From: Terriglobales bacterium
GTDB lineage: Bacteria; Acidobacteriota; Terriglobia; Terriglobales; Acidobacteriaceae
DNA length: 60,529 nt
Reading direction: 5' to 3'
Assembly: GCA_035764005.1 (NCBI GenBank)
Contig: DASTZZ010000098.1
Span: 1 to 60,529, forward strand
Shown: positions 17,103-27,132 of the stretch, one piece after another
Layout: the number at the start of each line of letters is the position of its first letter
Position numbering within the stretch: position 1 is the first letter of the stretch
Program-made: the position numbers and the translations under genes
The notes under the pieces: generated by a model
Told to the model about the DNA's origin: nothing
The model's input: only the letters and a program-made list of their open reading frames with translations
Databases searched by the model: none

Positions 17103-18524
17103 TTACTCGCGCGCATGCGGCTGCTTCCCGGGCAGCCAGTGCGGGACGAAGTCGGAATTGGCCAGCCAGCGGAGGGGCTCGATCAGAGACTGAATGGCCT
17201 CGGTCATGAAGTTGAAATCAAGATGAGCGAGATCATCGTCAGGTTTGTGATACGTGGGCGGCGTACCCCATCCTCCGGCCGTGTGCGCGACCACGCCTTT
17301 CAGGGCCAGCGGATAATTGTCGGAGCGCTCGAAGAAGTGCTGCTCGGGATACGGATCGTTCCCCAGCAGCGCTCCGTGCTGGACAAGAGTGGGACCTAGA
17401 TTCGAACGATCCCATCCGGTCAGCAGCATCTTTCCCTTAGGCATCTTCGGATCCTGATTGCCGATCATCTCGAATTCCAGGTTCGCAGCAATGCGATCAA
17501 GTGGAATCGGAGGGTGCTCGCGGAAATACGTCGACCCAAGTCCTCCCAGCTCTTCGCTGCCATAGCAGACGAAATAAACCGTCCGCTGGAGTGGCTGTCC
17601 CGATGCCAACGCATGCGCCAGCTCGATGACTGCCGTGGTGCCTGAAGCATCGTCATCAGCACCGTTGTAGATGGAGTCGCCATTCACGGGCGTGCCAATT
17701 CCGAGGTGGTCGAGATGGGCTGAGAGCAAAAGAACCTTCGCGTTGGCGCTGGAGTTCTTACCTGGAAGCACGCCAATGGCGTTATAGCTGTATCGTGGCG
17801 TGTCCTTGGCTTGAAGTTGCAGGGAGACAATCGTTCCATCCGACAAACCAGATAACTGATCACCGGCGTTCGAAGTGAGTGATACCACGCTAAAACCAGC
17901 GCCCATTACTCCGCCAGTACTTCCCGCCAGATGCAGATGGATCGAACTGCCCTCCTCACTTGCCGCTTCCATCTTCTCCGCAGTGAGACTGGGATCCATG
18001 CGGAGCAGCGCCTTTGCTCCAGCGATGACGGCTCTGCGCGCGACGGCCCGAGACTGCTCCCCAAGATCACTGCCAAGCAGAACGACGCTCCCGGGCTGGA
18101 ATTGAGCCGTGCCCGCATTCGCAGCCGTAACCTTCAGCAACGGACCGGAAAAGCCCTGCCCGTCCGTACGCGAGAGGAGGAAGTCTTTGCCTTGCTCCAA
18201 GGTGATGCCGGAAGTCTGCGCGGTGAGCGTAGCTTTGCCTTCGATCACCGGCTGCACCAACTCAACTCGCTGGATGAAGGTTCCGTCGGGCGTGCCGGGC
18301 TTTAATCCAAATCTCTCGAATTGCGATGCAACGTAGGTCGCCGCGATCAGCTCATCAGGTGTCGCGCTGCCTCGGCCGCGCATGGCATCGCTGGCCAGGA
18401 ACATTTCATGCGCGCGCACCCATTCCGGTTTTACTTTCCAGGGCGAAGCATTCTGAGCGAGGGAACTAAGCGAAAGACAAAAAATTACAAGAAAAAAGTT
18501 GAAGTGAGCCTTCGTTCTGAGCAT
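17103..18524 (-). CDS. Secreted M28 family metallopeptidase
   Basis: Zinc-dependent exopeptidase (aminopeptidase Y/IAP type), likely exported. The 473-residue product starts with a signal peptide (MLRTKAHFNFFLVIFCLSLSSLAQ), has a PA-like insert (residues about 120-230), then the M28 core: LSAHLDHLGIG (first metal His and Asp), NGADDDASGT, YGSEELGG (catalytic Glu pair), FEMIGN and a final metal His in TYHKPDDDL. The frame is open 115 codons upstream, but those residues look random, and the signal peptide fixes the start at 18524. A minus-strand TATACT at 18532-18537 is a possible -10 that would give a very short leader. Divergent from the sugar operon. Confidence 0.9.
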   Translation of the reverse strand: MLRTKAHFNFFLVIFCLSLSSLAQNASPWKVKPEWVRAHEMFLASDAMRGRGSATPDELIAATYVASQFERFGLKPGTPDGTFIQRVELVQPVIEGKATLTAQTSGITLEQGKDFLLSRTDGQGFSGPLLKVTAANAGTAQFQPGSVVLLGSDLGEQSRAVARRAVIAGAKALLRMDPSLTAEKMEAASEEGSSIHLHLAGSTGGVMGAGFSVVSLTSNAGDQLSGLSDGTIVSLQLQAKDTPRYSYNAIGVLPGKNSSANAKVLLLSAHLDHLGIGTPVNGDSIYNGADDDASGTTAVIELAHALASGQPLQRTVYFVCYGSEELGGLGSTYFREHPPIPLDRIAANLEFEMIGNQDPKMPKGKMLLTGWDRSNLGPTLVQHGALLGNDPYPEQHFFERSDNYPLALKGVVAHTAGGWGTPPTYHKPDDDLAHLDFNFMTEAIQSLIEPLRWLANSDFVPHWLPGKQPHARE

Positions 18525-18850
18525 TGGCGGCAGTATATAAGAGCGCGCGGCCGCTACTATCAGCGAGACGAGCAGTTCAGCCGCTGTTTTTTGGACTTTG
18601 GCCGGAAAGCGCGGGCTGAAGTTGAGGGCTTTCACCCTAACCGACCCGATGAGTTGGCGGCGCACTCCGCGAAATGCCGTTTGGATCGCATTTCCGCATT
18701 CGGAACAGATCGACTGCTCCTGGCAAACTCGCCGAAGCAGTCGACTTAGCCGGTTCAGTACGCAATACGATGGCTTGTGATTCCTGCACAACGGACTGAA
18801 AATGTTTCTGTTGCTGCCGCGCACGCTGGCGGCAGAGAGGCTGCACACAA
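18525..18850. other. Divergent promoter region (peptidase / sugar operon)
   Basis: Between the M28 peptidase start and the dehydratase start. It contains no convincing gene. A TATATAA box lies at 18534-18540, close to the peptidase start. The operon start has a GAGAGG purine run about 11 nt upstream of its TTG. No regulator gene is adjacent. Confidence 0.45.
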
Positions 18851-20515
18851 TTGCCCGAGATACTGACACAAACTCGCGTCTTAAAACTCGACCGCCAGGA
18901 TGATGTCCTCATTGCGCTAACTGACCTGCGCGCCGGCGAGGAGATTCATTTTGGGAACGAGACCTGCAGGCTCGTCACCGGCGTTCCGGCTAAACATAAG
19001 TTCGCATTGCGTGACTTTGCCCTGGGCGATCGCATCACCATGTACGGCGTGACCGTTGGCAAAGCCATGCAGCCGATCCGCCGCGGCGAAGCGATCACAA
19101 CACGCAATCTTCGCCACGAAGCCGCGGATTTTCATCAGAAGACCGGCACGTACGACTGGCACGCACCCGATGTCGCTAAGTGGAAGAAGCGCACGTTTTC
19201 CGGTTACCGTCGGGCCGATGGCCAGGTAGGCACGAGGAATTATTGGCTGGTTGTGCCGCTCGTCTTCTGTGAGAACCGCAACATTGACGTGTTGCGCAAA
19301 GCGTTCGATGAGGGACTCGGATACGCGCCTCCGCAGGTTTATCGCGAGCAGGTTTCCGACCTTGCCCGGTTATATCGCGAAGGGCGCGTTGACGCGATTA
19401 GAAATTATCAGCAGACCTCAGAAGATGGCCGGCAACAGCATCGCGGATTCTTCGAGAACGTCGATGGAGTGAAATTTCTCACGCACGAGCGCGGCTGCGG
19501 CGGCACGCGCGAGGATGCGCGCAATCTATGCGGCCTCATCGCCGGCTATCTGCATCATCCCAACGTTGCCGGCGCTACGGTGTTGAGCCTTGGGTGCCAG
19601 CACTCGCAGTCGGACATTCTGCGCGAAGAGATTCAGAAGCGCGATCCGCACTTCAACAAGCCGCTCATTCTGCTCGAGCAGCAGCGCAGTCCTTCGGAGC
19701 GCGCGATGCTCTCGCAGGCGATACGCGAGACTTTCCTGGGCATGGTCGAGGCCAACAAAATGAAGCGCGAGGACACATCGCTCGCGAGCCTGTGTGTTGG
19801 ATTGAAGTGCGGAGGATCGGATGGATTTTCCGGGATTTCGGCGAATCCAGCCATAGGTCACGTTTCAGATATTCTTGCCGAGCTTGGCGGGAAAACAGTG
19901 CTCGCCGAATTTCCCGAGCTGTGCGGTGTGGAACAATCGCTGATCGATCGCGCCACCACACAAGCTGTCGCCGACCGCTTTATCGAGCTCATGCGGGATT
20001 ATGCGGCGCGCGCAAAGGCCGTGCGAGCAGGCTTCGAGATGAATCCGTCGCCCGGCAACATCAAAGACGGTCTGATCACCGATGCGATGAAGTCGGCTGG
20101 CGCTGCGCGCAAAGGGGGAAGCTCGCCGGTGACAGGAGTTCTCGATTATCCCGAATACGCAACCACGTCCGGACTCAACCTGCTCTGTACTCCTGGGAGT
20201 GATGTCGAAGCGGTCACCGCGCAAGTCGGAGCTGGATGCAACGTCGTGCTGTTTACTACCGGACTGGGCACGCCAACGGGCAATCCCATTGCGCCGGTCA
20301 TCAAAATTTCGACCAACACACAGCTGGCACAGCGCATGTCCGACGCTATCGACATCGATACCGGACAGATCATTGCCGGAGAAGAGACGGTGGAAGAAGC
20401 CGGCGAACGAGTGCTCGAATTCATTCTGAAGGTCGCGAGCGGCGAGGTGAAAACCAAAGCGGAACTGCTGGGGCAGGACGACTTCATCCCCTGGAAGCGA
20501 GGCGTTTCACTCTGA
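18851..20515 (+). CDS. UxaA-family sugar-acid dehydratase (altronate or L-fuconate dehydratase)
   Basis: Fe-dependent dehydratase turning a sugar acid into its 2-keto-3-deoxy form. The 554-residue product has an N-terminal SAF-type domain (ITMYGVTVGKAMQPIRRGE) and the UxaA core: GYRRADGQVGTRNYW, TVLSLGCQHSQ, GLKCGGSDGFSGISANPAIG, AEFPELCGVEQ, NPSPGN and TTGLGTPTGNPIAPVIKIS. E. coli UxaA acts on altronate; in the Campylobacter jejuni fucose locus a homologue is thought to act on L-fuconate. The downstream lactonase and two SDRs favour the second role. Start TTG 18851. The gene overlaps the next one. Confidence 0.88.
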   Translation: MPEILTQTRVLKLDRQDDVLIALTDLRAGEEIHFGNETCRLVTGVPAKHKFALRDFALGDRITMYGVTVGKAMQPIRRGEAITTRNLRHEAADFHQKTGTYDWHAPDVAKWKKRTFSGYRRADGQVGTRNYWLVVPLVFCENRNIDVLRKAFDEGLGYAPPQVYREQVSDLARLYREGRVDAIRNYQQTSEDGRQQHRGFFENVDGVKFLTHERGCGGTREDARNLCGLIAGYLHHPNVAGATVLSLGCQHSQSDILREEIQKRDPHFNKPLILLEQQRSPSERAMLSQAIRETFLGMVEANKMKREDTSLASLCVGLKCGGSDGFSGISANPAIGHVSDILAELGGKTVLAEFPELCGVEQSLIDRATTQAVADRFIELMRDYAARAKAVRAGFEMNPSPGNIKDGLITDAMKSAGAARKGGSSPVTGVLDYPEYATTSGLNLLCTPGSDVEAVTAQVGAGCNVVLFTTGLGTPTGNPIAPVIKISTNTQLAQRMSDAIDIDTGQIIAGEETVEEAGERVLEFILKVASGEVKTKAELLGQDDFIPWKRGVSL

Positions 20516-21312
20516 GCGCAAACGGCAACAACTCGGCGGCATTTCGGCTGGACGGCAAGAATGCTGTCGTCACCGGTGGAGCGAGCGGCATTGGCCGGGC
20601 CATCGCGATCAGCTTCGCTGAGGCCGGCGCGTCCGTCCACATCATTGAAGTCGATAAAAAGAATGCGGAAGAGACGACGCAGCAGATTCGCGATGCCGGA
20701 GGCACAGCTCAGTGGACGCTCTGCGATGTTTCCGATCAGAAGCAGGTCAGAGATGTTTTCGGGGGGATTGCGGCTGCAGGCACCATCAATATTCTTGTGA
20801 ACAATGCCGGCGTATCCCATATTGGGAAGCTGGAGAGCACACCCGAAGACGAATTCGATCGCGTTTATCGCATTAACGTGAAGGGCGTTTACAACTGCAT
20901 GTACGCGGCGCTCGGCGCTATGAAAGCTGCCGGTGGTGGCGTGATTCTGAATCTCGCCTCCATTGCCGGGCTTGCAGGACTCGCCGACCGCTTCGCGTAC
21001 AGCATGAGCAAAGGTGCAGTGCTCACGATGACGTATTCCGTTGCACGCGATTACCTAAACCACAATATCCGCTGCAACTGCATCTCGCCGGCGCGCGTGC
21101 ATACGCCGTTTGTCGACGGCTTCCTGCGTAAGAACTATCCCGGACGCGAGCAGGAGATGATGCAGAAACTCTCGCAGCTGCAGCCCATCGGCCGCATGGG
21201 GCAGCCCGAAGAAGTCGCATCGCTGGCGCTGTTCCTCTGCTCCGATGCCGCCGGTTTCATTACGGGAAGCAATTATCCCATCGACGGAGGATTTCTGAAC
21301 CTGCACGGGTAG
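20512..21312 (+). CDS. SDR oxidoreductase (2-keto-3-deoxy-L-fuconate dehydrogenase-like), CTG start
   Basis: NAD(P)-dependent classical short-chain dehydrogenase. Visible: cofactor motif VVTGGASGIGRAIA, NNAGV, the active-site serine in NLASIAG, the catalytic YSMSK, and IDGGFLNLHG at the C-terminus. In the pathway it should oxidise the keto-deoxy acid made by the dehydratase (inferred). No ATG, GTG or TTG lies in frame between the end of the dehydratase and the cofactor motif. The best start is CTG at 20512, overlapping the previous stop as CTGA and preceded by GGAAGCGAGG. The next in-frame CTG is at 20548. Confidence 0.82.
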   Translation: MSANGNNSAAFRLDGKNAVVTGGASGIGRAIAISFAEAGASVHIIEVDKKNAEETTQQIRDAGGTAQWTLCDVSDQKQVRDVFGGIAAAGTINILVNNAGVSHIGKLESTPEDEFDRVYRINVKGVYNCMYAALGAMKAAGGGVILNLASIAGLAGLADRFAYSMSKGAVLTMTYSVARDYLNHNIRCNCISPARVHTPFVDGFLRKNYPGREQEMMQKLSQLQPIGRMGQPEEVASLALFLCSDAAGFITGSNYPIDGGFLNLHG

Positions 21313-21335
21313 TGCTTCGTTCGGAGCCTCCGAGC

Positions 21336-22935
<1,600 letters not shown>

Positions 22936-23008
22936 CAGAACCGTCGGCGGTAGAGCGGGGTCCCCGGGAAGCGCCGGTTTTGCGCTTGCTGGGGTGCTAG
23001 CCGATGGG

Positions 23009-23030
23009 GCAGCCGCGTGTTTGCGGCTGC
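23009..23030. terminator. Bidirectional terminator hairpin between sugar operon and MarR gene
   Basis: GCAGCCGC and GCGGCTGC form a perfect 8-bp stem with a six-base loop between two convergent genes. The T-run is weak on both sides (GTTATC on plus), so termination may be partial. Confidence 0.6.
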
Positions 23031-23040
23031 GTTATCACAA

Positions 23041-23505
23041 TCAGCCTGTCGACGCCTTCTTGCGAGCTTCTAGCAACATCTCCGCAAGTTCGCGCAAACG
23101 GCTGATCCCGAGGTGTCCCAACTGCCGGCGGTGCATCTGCAGGATGGGTTCATCTAGCCGGGCGAGCATCTTCAGGCCGTCACGCGTGATCTTTGCCATA
23201 ACTGTCCGACGGTCTTGGGGATCCCGACCCCGCTCGATGAGCTTTCGTCTCTCGAGACGATCGAGCAAACGAGTTACGTCGGGATCGCGTGTGATCATGC
23301 GATTGGCGATTTCGCCGCACGCAAGCCCATCAGGAGCTCCACGCAAGATTCGCAGCACGTTGTATTGCGTGGCCGACAGGTCGTCTTCTCTGAGTACTTG
23401 TACGATTCCACGCGAGAGCGAGTCAGTGGTGCGCAGCAACTCGAGATAGACGAGTTCTTCGAGACAGACCTTCTGGGTGATGCCGGAAGCCTTTGCTTTG
23501 CTCAC
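23041..23505 (-). CDS. MarR family transcriptional regulator
   Basis: DNA-binding dimer of 154 residues. The winged-helix core is clear: LSATQYNVLRILRGAPDGLACGEIANRMI, then RDPDVTRLLDRLERRKLIERGRDPQDRRTVMAKIT (recognition helix and wing). Ligand and targets are unknown; it faces the sugar operon and could regulate it, but MarR genes more often regulate a divergent neighbour, which here is a tRNA. Start GTG 23505, with little Shine-Dalgarno sequence, so the start is uncertain. Confidence 0.9.
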   Translation of the reverse strand: MSKAKASGITQKVCLEELVYLELLRTTDSLSRGIVQVLREDDLSATQYNVLRILRGAPDGLACGEIANRMITRDPDVTRLLDRLERRKLIERGRDPQDRRTVMAKITRDGLKMLARLDEPILQMHRRQLGHLGISRLRELAEMLLEARKKASTG

Positions 23506-23564
23506 AGCTCATTATTTGTTGTAACGAGCATCCGTCGCAAGGCGGGCAGAAAGTCTGGCGAATA

Positions 23565-23654
23565 TGGCGGAGGGAGAGGGATTCGAACCCCCGATACCCT
23601 TTCGGGTATAGCGGTTTTCAAGACCGCCTGTTTCAACCGCTCACACATCCCTCC
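23565..23654 (-). tRNA. tRNA-Ser (anticodon UGA)
   Basis: On the minus strand GGAGGGA opens the acceptor stem and TCCCTCC closes it, followed by G and an encoded CCA. The anticodon stem GCGGT/ACCGC encloses CTTGAAA, giving anticodon UGA (reads UCA). A long variable arm (TATACCC GAAA GGGTATC) marks a class II serine tRNA, and GGTTCGAATCC is the T arm. A 90-nt gene including CCA. Confidence 0.96.
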
Positions 23655-23891
23655 GCGGTTCTAAAAGATTATCTCATTCGCTCACGAGAATTCATCGATG
23701 GCACGATGCGCTGAGCCCGATTTTCCTGCTTCGAATGTTGATAAAGGACCTCGAATGCGCGAGCGCGATTTCATTGGCTCTGGCTTACCGAGGTAACACC
23801 TGGGTACCCGGTCGTAACCTCTGGCGGGCAATTCCAATTAAGGATTTCTAATTCCAGCGTTACTCTGCATTCTGCGCCATTTTCATTTTTT

Positions 23892-24683
23892 ATGAAGAGC
23901 GAGTCCACCCTCACGCCTCGCAAAGAGACCGTCTACGACGGCCCGGAGGTGGACCTTTTTAAACCTCGCCAGCTCAAACCCACCGTCGCCGAGACCCATG
24001 CGGGAAAAGAGACGGTACACCAAGGCGAAATCCCTGATTTCATTAGCCGGCGTTTCAAGGGCAAACTCGAGCAAGAAGTTCCGCTGAAGCCGCAAACCGA
24101 AACCGTCCATCAAGGCCCAATTCCGGAAATGTTCGCGAAGCTCGGACGCATTGCGCATGACCTCGTGATGCCCGATAAGGAGACCATTTACCAGGGGCCG
24201 GAAGTTGTCTCCCGGCAAACCGTGGATCTAGCGCAGTTAAATTCGGAAACGGGAGAGAAGAAAGAAACGGTTTACGACGAGAGCAATTTCGTCGCCAAGC
24301 GTGTTGACACCAGCGCTGCCCGCGATCTGGTCACGCGCATGGTGCAGCGCGCATCGGTTCGGTTCTTCGCCGTGGCTGTCCTATCGGGAATCGAACTCTA
24401 TGTATGCCGGGACAATTTGCCGATCGCCATCGCGTCGGGAATCATGGCATTCACGTTTGCCATCGTCGGCGTCCAGACATACAAGCTGAACTTGAAAGCC
24501 CTGCTCCTGGCGATCGGACTCTATGCCTTCAGCACTCTGTTCATGATTGCGAATGGGATCATGGAGGACCACATGCTGGAGATGCTCATTCCCCTGTTCT
24601 CGCGCGGCTTCATGATATATAACCTGCTCAGGACATACGGACTGCTCGTTGACCTTCATCTGCTCGAAGCTGAAATCTACTGA
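23892..24683 (+). CDS. Membrane protein with five ETV repeats (unknown function)
   Basis: No known family recognised. The 263-residue product has a polar N-terminal half holding five copies of a short motif: RKETVYDGPEVD, GKETVHQGEIPD, QTETVHQGPIPE, DKETIYQGPEVV and KKETVYDESNF. ETV begins at residues 12, 40, 70, 97 and 125, a spacing of 27-30. The C-terminal half has about four hydrophobic helices (FFAVAVLSGIELYV; IAIASGIMAFTFAIVGV; ALLLAIGLYAFSTLFMIA; MLIPLFSRGFMIYNLL). The repeats would face the cytosol if the N-terminus is inside. A small four-helix membrane protein follows 21 nt downstream. Confidence 0.8.
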   Translation: MKSESTLTPRKETVYDGPEVDLFKPRQLKPTVAETHAGKETVHQGEIPDFISRRFKGKLEQEVPLKPQTETVHQGPIPEMFAKLGRIAHDLVMPDKETIYQGPEVVSRQTVDLAQLNSETGEKKETVYDESNFVAKRVDTSAARDLVTRMVQRASVRFFAVAVLSGIELYVCRDNLPIAIASGIMAFTFAIVGVQTYKLNLKALLLAIGLYAFSTLFMIANGIMEDHMLEMLIPLFSRGFMIYNLLRTYGLLVDLHLLEAEIY

Positions 24684-24704
24684 CACGAGCGGCCGCTCCG
24701 CCGC

Positions 24705-25058
24705 ATGATCAACGCACTCGTACGCTGGTTGCTGATGTCGCTCAGCCTGCTCATTGTTTCGTATATCGTTCCCGGCTTTTATGTCCGAAGTCTCGGCGCA
24801 GCGCTGGTCGCAGCCATCGTGTTCGGATTCCTGAACGCCACGCTGGGCCTGATAGTGAAGATCATCACTTTCCCACTAACGGTGCTTACGCTCGGGATTT
24901 TCTGGTTCATCATCAACGCGATCATCCTCGAGATCACGTCCGCGCTGGTGCCTGGATTCTTCATTCGACATTTCCTCTCGGCATTAGTGGGAGCTGTCGT
25001 GCTGATGTTCGTGAACATGCTCTTACGTGCGCTGGTGAGAGAAGTAGAAACCAGATAA
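24705..25058 (+). CDS. Small four-helix membrane protein (phage_holin_4_2 / DUF family)
   Basis: 117 residues with four transmembrane helices: LVRWLLMSLSLLIVSYIV, LGAALVAAIVFGFLNATLGLIV, FPLTVLTLGIFWFIINAIIL and FLSALVGAVVLMFVNMLLRAL. The VPGF...N...FPLTVLTLGIF...VPGF pattern is that of the 'phage holin 4 superfamily' domain, a chromosomally widespread membrane family not tied to phages. Function unknown. Follows the ETV-repeat membrane protein at 21 nt. Confidence 0.85.
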   Translation: MINALVRWLLMSLSLLIVSYIVPGFYVRSLGAALVAAIVFGFLNATLGLIVKIITFPLTVLTLGIFWFIINAIILEITSALVPGFFIRHFLSALVGAVVLMFVNMLLRALVREVETR

Positions 25059-25090
25059 TCACAGCTACGTGGGGTAAGGGGAATCGGCCC

Positions 25091-25651
25091 TCACCTCAGC
25101 TTCGTCGCGGTCACCTCCAGGTCGAATCTGCCAGTTCCATCCACCTGGTCGGCGCTTCCGACAAGAGTTCTCTTTTCGAGTGGAACGATGCTTTCGGCCT
25201 GAATTTGAGTATTCCTGATAATTGGGGGCAGATTTCGATTTTCACTGGGTTGATCAGGAGGGACGCTGCTCACCTGGCTATTAGTGACCAGGACAACGGC
25301 CGCATCAGCGTCGTGCTCGACGCGACAATCAATATTCACACCGAGATCAACATACTGGTATTGCTGATTGGCCGTAGGAACGGGCACCCTGCTGCCGAGT
25401 CGAATGCTGCCTCGCTCTCCAGTACGCACCACCATGGTATAAGCGCGCGAGTTGACCTTCTTCCCATTCTGGATTTCAGAGAATACATATTCCAGCCGGT
25501 ACACTGAATTCGATTGCGTGGCCGGTGGTGTCTTCTGTTCCTGTTTTTGCTCCTGCACGTGTTCTTGCTTCTGCTCCTGCGCCCAGCAAGAAACCGTGAC
25601 AATGAGTACGACAACCAATACTGCCGGCTTAGCTATTTGTTTAAGAAACAT
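25091..25651 (-). CDS. Secreted protein of unknown function with Q/E/K-rich linker
   Basis: 186 residues. An N-terminal signal peptide (KPAVLVVVLIVTVSCWAQ) with a cysteine near its end may be a lipoprotein box. It is followed by a low-complexity linker of Gln, Glu and Lys (residues about 25-45), then a beta-rich domain with YRLEYVFSEI, RVPVPTANQQYQYVDLGVNIDCRVE and a C-terminal strand RFDLEVTATKL. I do not recognise the domain. It is the third gene behind the ECF sigma factor and its membrane partner, so it may be part of an envelope regulon. Confidence 0.7.
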   Translation of the reverse strand: MFLKQIAKPAVLVVVLIVTVSCWAQEQKQEHVQEQKQEQKTPPATQSNSVYRLEYVFSEIQNGKKVNSRAYTMVVRTGERGSIRLGSRVPVPTANQQYQYVDLGVNIDCRVEHDADAAVVLVTNSQVSSVPPDQPSENRNLPPIIRNTQIQAESIVPLEKRTLVGSADQVDGTGRFDLEVTATKLR

Positions 25652-25667
25652 CTCTTCATCTCCATTT

Positions 25668-26258
25668 TCAATACAGCGGCGAATTATCCCGTGGAGTTCC
25701 CTCCATCGGAGGAATGTTGATTGCAGGAATCGATAGTTCCTTTAGCGGCGAATCCGAATTGAGATGCGCTGTCTGCAGCAAGCCTGGTTGCGCTGCCAGT
25801 CGCAGGAGCAGACGTTCCTGTTCCGTTTCGGGCCGAGGAGTAGGGAATGCAGCTAATTTTGGCAACCGTTCGCGAGTCTGTTCTCTGGATACGGCATTTC
25901 TACTCACCCAAATCCGACCATGCCTGAGCCTGGCGGTAGCTGCGGCTCTGGAAGCTTGGCTTGTTCGTGTCGGGCTACTCACACGCTGAGCACTCGCCGG
26001 CTCTGCAGCACCATGCGCAAGCGTGGGCTCATGCCGGGTTGGTCTCAGCAAGGCGATAGCGAGCGCGATTAAAACAACTGCCGCTCCCGCCACTGCAATC
26101 GCTGGCCACCAAACCTTGCGCCGCGGTTCCGATGCGAGCCGCGCCAGCACGCGCTCCTCCAGTCGCATCCGCGGCTCGGCATTCGCCCTCGCTTGCAGTG
26201 CTGAGTCAAGCCAGTGATCGAAATTCTTTTGCTGATCGGATCTGTTTTCAGCGTCCAT
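25668..26258 (-). CDS. Single-pass membrane protein, likely anti-sigma partner
   Basis: 196 residues: an acidic/polar N-terminal helix region (SDQQKNFDHWLDSALQARANAEPRM...ERVLARLA), one transmembrane helix (WWPAIAVAGAAVVLIALAIALL, about residues 50-70) and an Arg/Pro/Ala-rich external part. It overlaps the ECF sigma gene by 11 bp, the arrangement typical of an anti-sigma factor, but the usual zinc-binding HxxxCxxC motif is absent. An anti-sigma role is inferred from position and topology only. Confidence 0.7.
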   Translation of the reverse strand: MDAENRSDQQKNFDHWLDSALQARANAEPRMRLEERVLARLASEPRRKVWWPAIAVAGAAVVLIALAIALLRPTRHEPTLAHGAAEPASAQRVSSPTRTSQASRAAATARLRHGRIWVSRNAVSREQTRERLPKLAAFPTPRPETEQERLLLRLAAQPGLLQTAHLNSDSPLKELSIPAINIPPMEGTPRDNSPLY

Positions 26259-26856
26259 AACTTACACCTGTTAACTTCTGCAGCTTCTCCGCGAGCCGTT
26301 GGCGCGCGCGGAACACTCGCGCTCGCACTGAGGTCTCGCTTGTGCCGAGGACTCTCGCGGCTTCAGTGCTGCTCAACTCCTCGACCGAGGTGAGCAATAG
26401 GGCTTCGCGTTCTTTCCTTGGGAGCGCAGCAATAAGTCGATCAAGGAGGGCGAGCATCTCGCGCGATATCGCTTCGTGTTCCGTTCCACTCACGTGAACA
26501 AACGGCGGATGGATTCGTTCGTCGAACTCTTCCTGGCTCTGCTTCCTCGCGCTGCGATAGCGATCTACGGATACGCGCCACGCAATCCGCGCAAGCCATG
26601 CTTTCCCGTCACCGATGTCTTTTGCTCCATGCTTCGCGACTCGCAAGAAGACGTCCTGCACGATGTCCTCAGCGTCGGCATGATTGCGAACAACCGAGTA
26701 AGCGATGCGAAACACCAGCCGCGAATGCTCGCGCACCAGCCGTTCAACGTTCGGCGAAACGCCGCAGTCGGTCACGCAGCATGACTCCGCTTGTGCAAGA
26801 TCGAAGGCCATCGCGCCGGAAATGGAGTGCTCCAGGCCACCCATGCTACGTCTCAT
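26248..26856 (-). CDS. ECF RNA polymerase sigma factor
   Basis: Directs RNA polymerase to a small regulon. The 202-residue product has sigma-2 region VREHSRLVFRIAYSVVRNHADAEDIVQDVFLRV and a region-4 helix-turn-helix TSVEELSSTEAARVLGTSETSVRARVFRARQRL. The first 40 residues, up to SPNVERL, are longer than usual; an internal ATG at 26811 (MAFDLAQAES) may be the true start. It overlaps its downstream membrane partner. Upstream is the TGTCATTCC palindromic element. Confidence 0.9.
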   Translation of the reverse strand: MRRSMGGLEHSISGAMAFDLAQAESCCVTDCGVSPNVERLVREHSRLVFRIAYSVVRNHADAEDIVQDVFLRVAKHGAKDIGDGKAWLARIAWRVSVDRYRSARKQSQEEFDERIHPPFVHVSGTEHEAISREMLALLDRLIAALPRKEREALLLTSVEELSSTEAARVLGTSETSVRARVFRARQRLAEKLQKLTGVSYGR

Positions 26857-26910
26857 GAGTGAAGAACGGGAGTTTAAGGGAATCGTTCGGATTTTTCAGT
26901 GCCTTTGGTC

Positions 26911-27120
26911 TTGTCATTCCGAACCGCCGGGGTTGGCGGTGAGGAATCCCTATCCATGTCTATGCGCGTGGATGGCACGGGCCTCTAGCAGCGTGGTAGA
27001 GAAGGCGCGAAATGAGAGTGCACTCAATTCAAATCTCCGCGTTCTAAAATTTGCGAATGCAGCCGGCATCGAGGCCATAGGGATTCCTCGCCGCCAAAAT
27101 CGGGCGGTTCGGAATGACAA
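26911..27120. repeat. Long palindromic element, TTGTCATTCC ends
   Basis: A 210-bp element between the ECF sigma start and gatB stop. The outer ends TTGTCATTCC and GGAATGACAA are perfect reverse complements, and pairing continues for about 40 bp (CGAACCGCC.../...GGCGGTTCG; GAGGAATCCCTAT/ATAGGGATTCCTC). The central about 125 bp is unpaired. It shares its ends with the element at 3777-3941. It carries no gene. Confidence 0.88.
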
Positions 27121-27132
27121 ACATAAGAGCAC

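Noticed and set aside
18525-18869. 115-residue N-terminal extension of the M28 peptidase
   Set aside because: A clean signal peptide starts at 18524 and the upstream residues are not family-like; the stretch also overlaps the divergent gene's start.
24705-25058. Prophage holin
   Set aside because: The domain name is historical; no other phage genes are nearby and the family is common in bacterial chromosomes.
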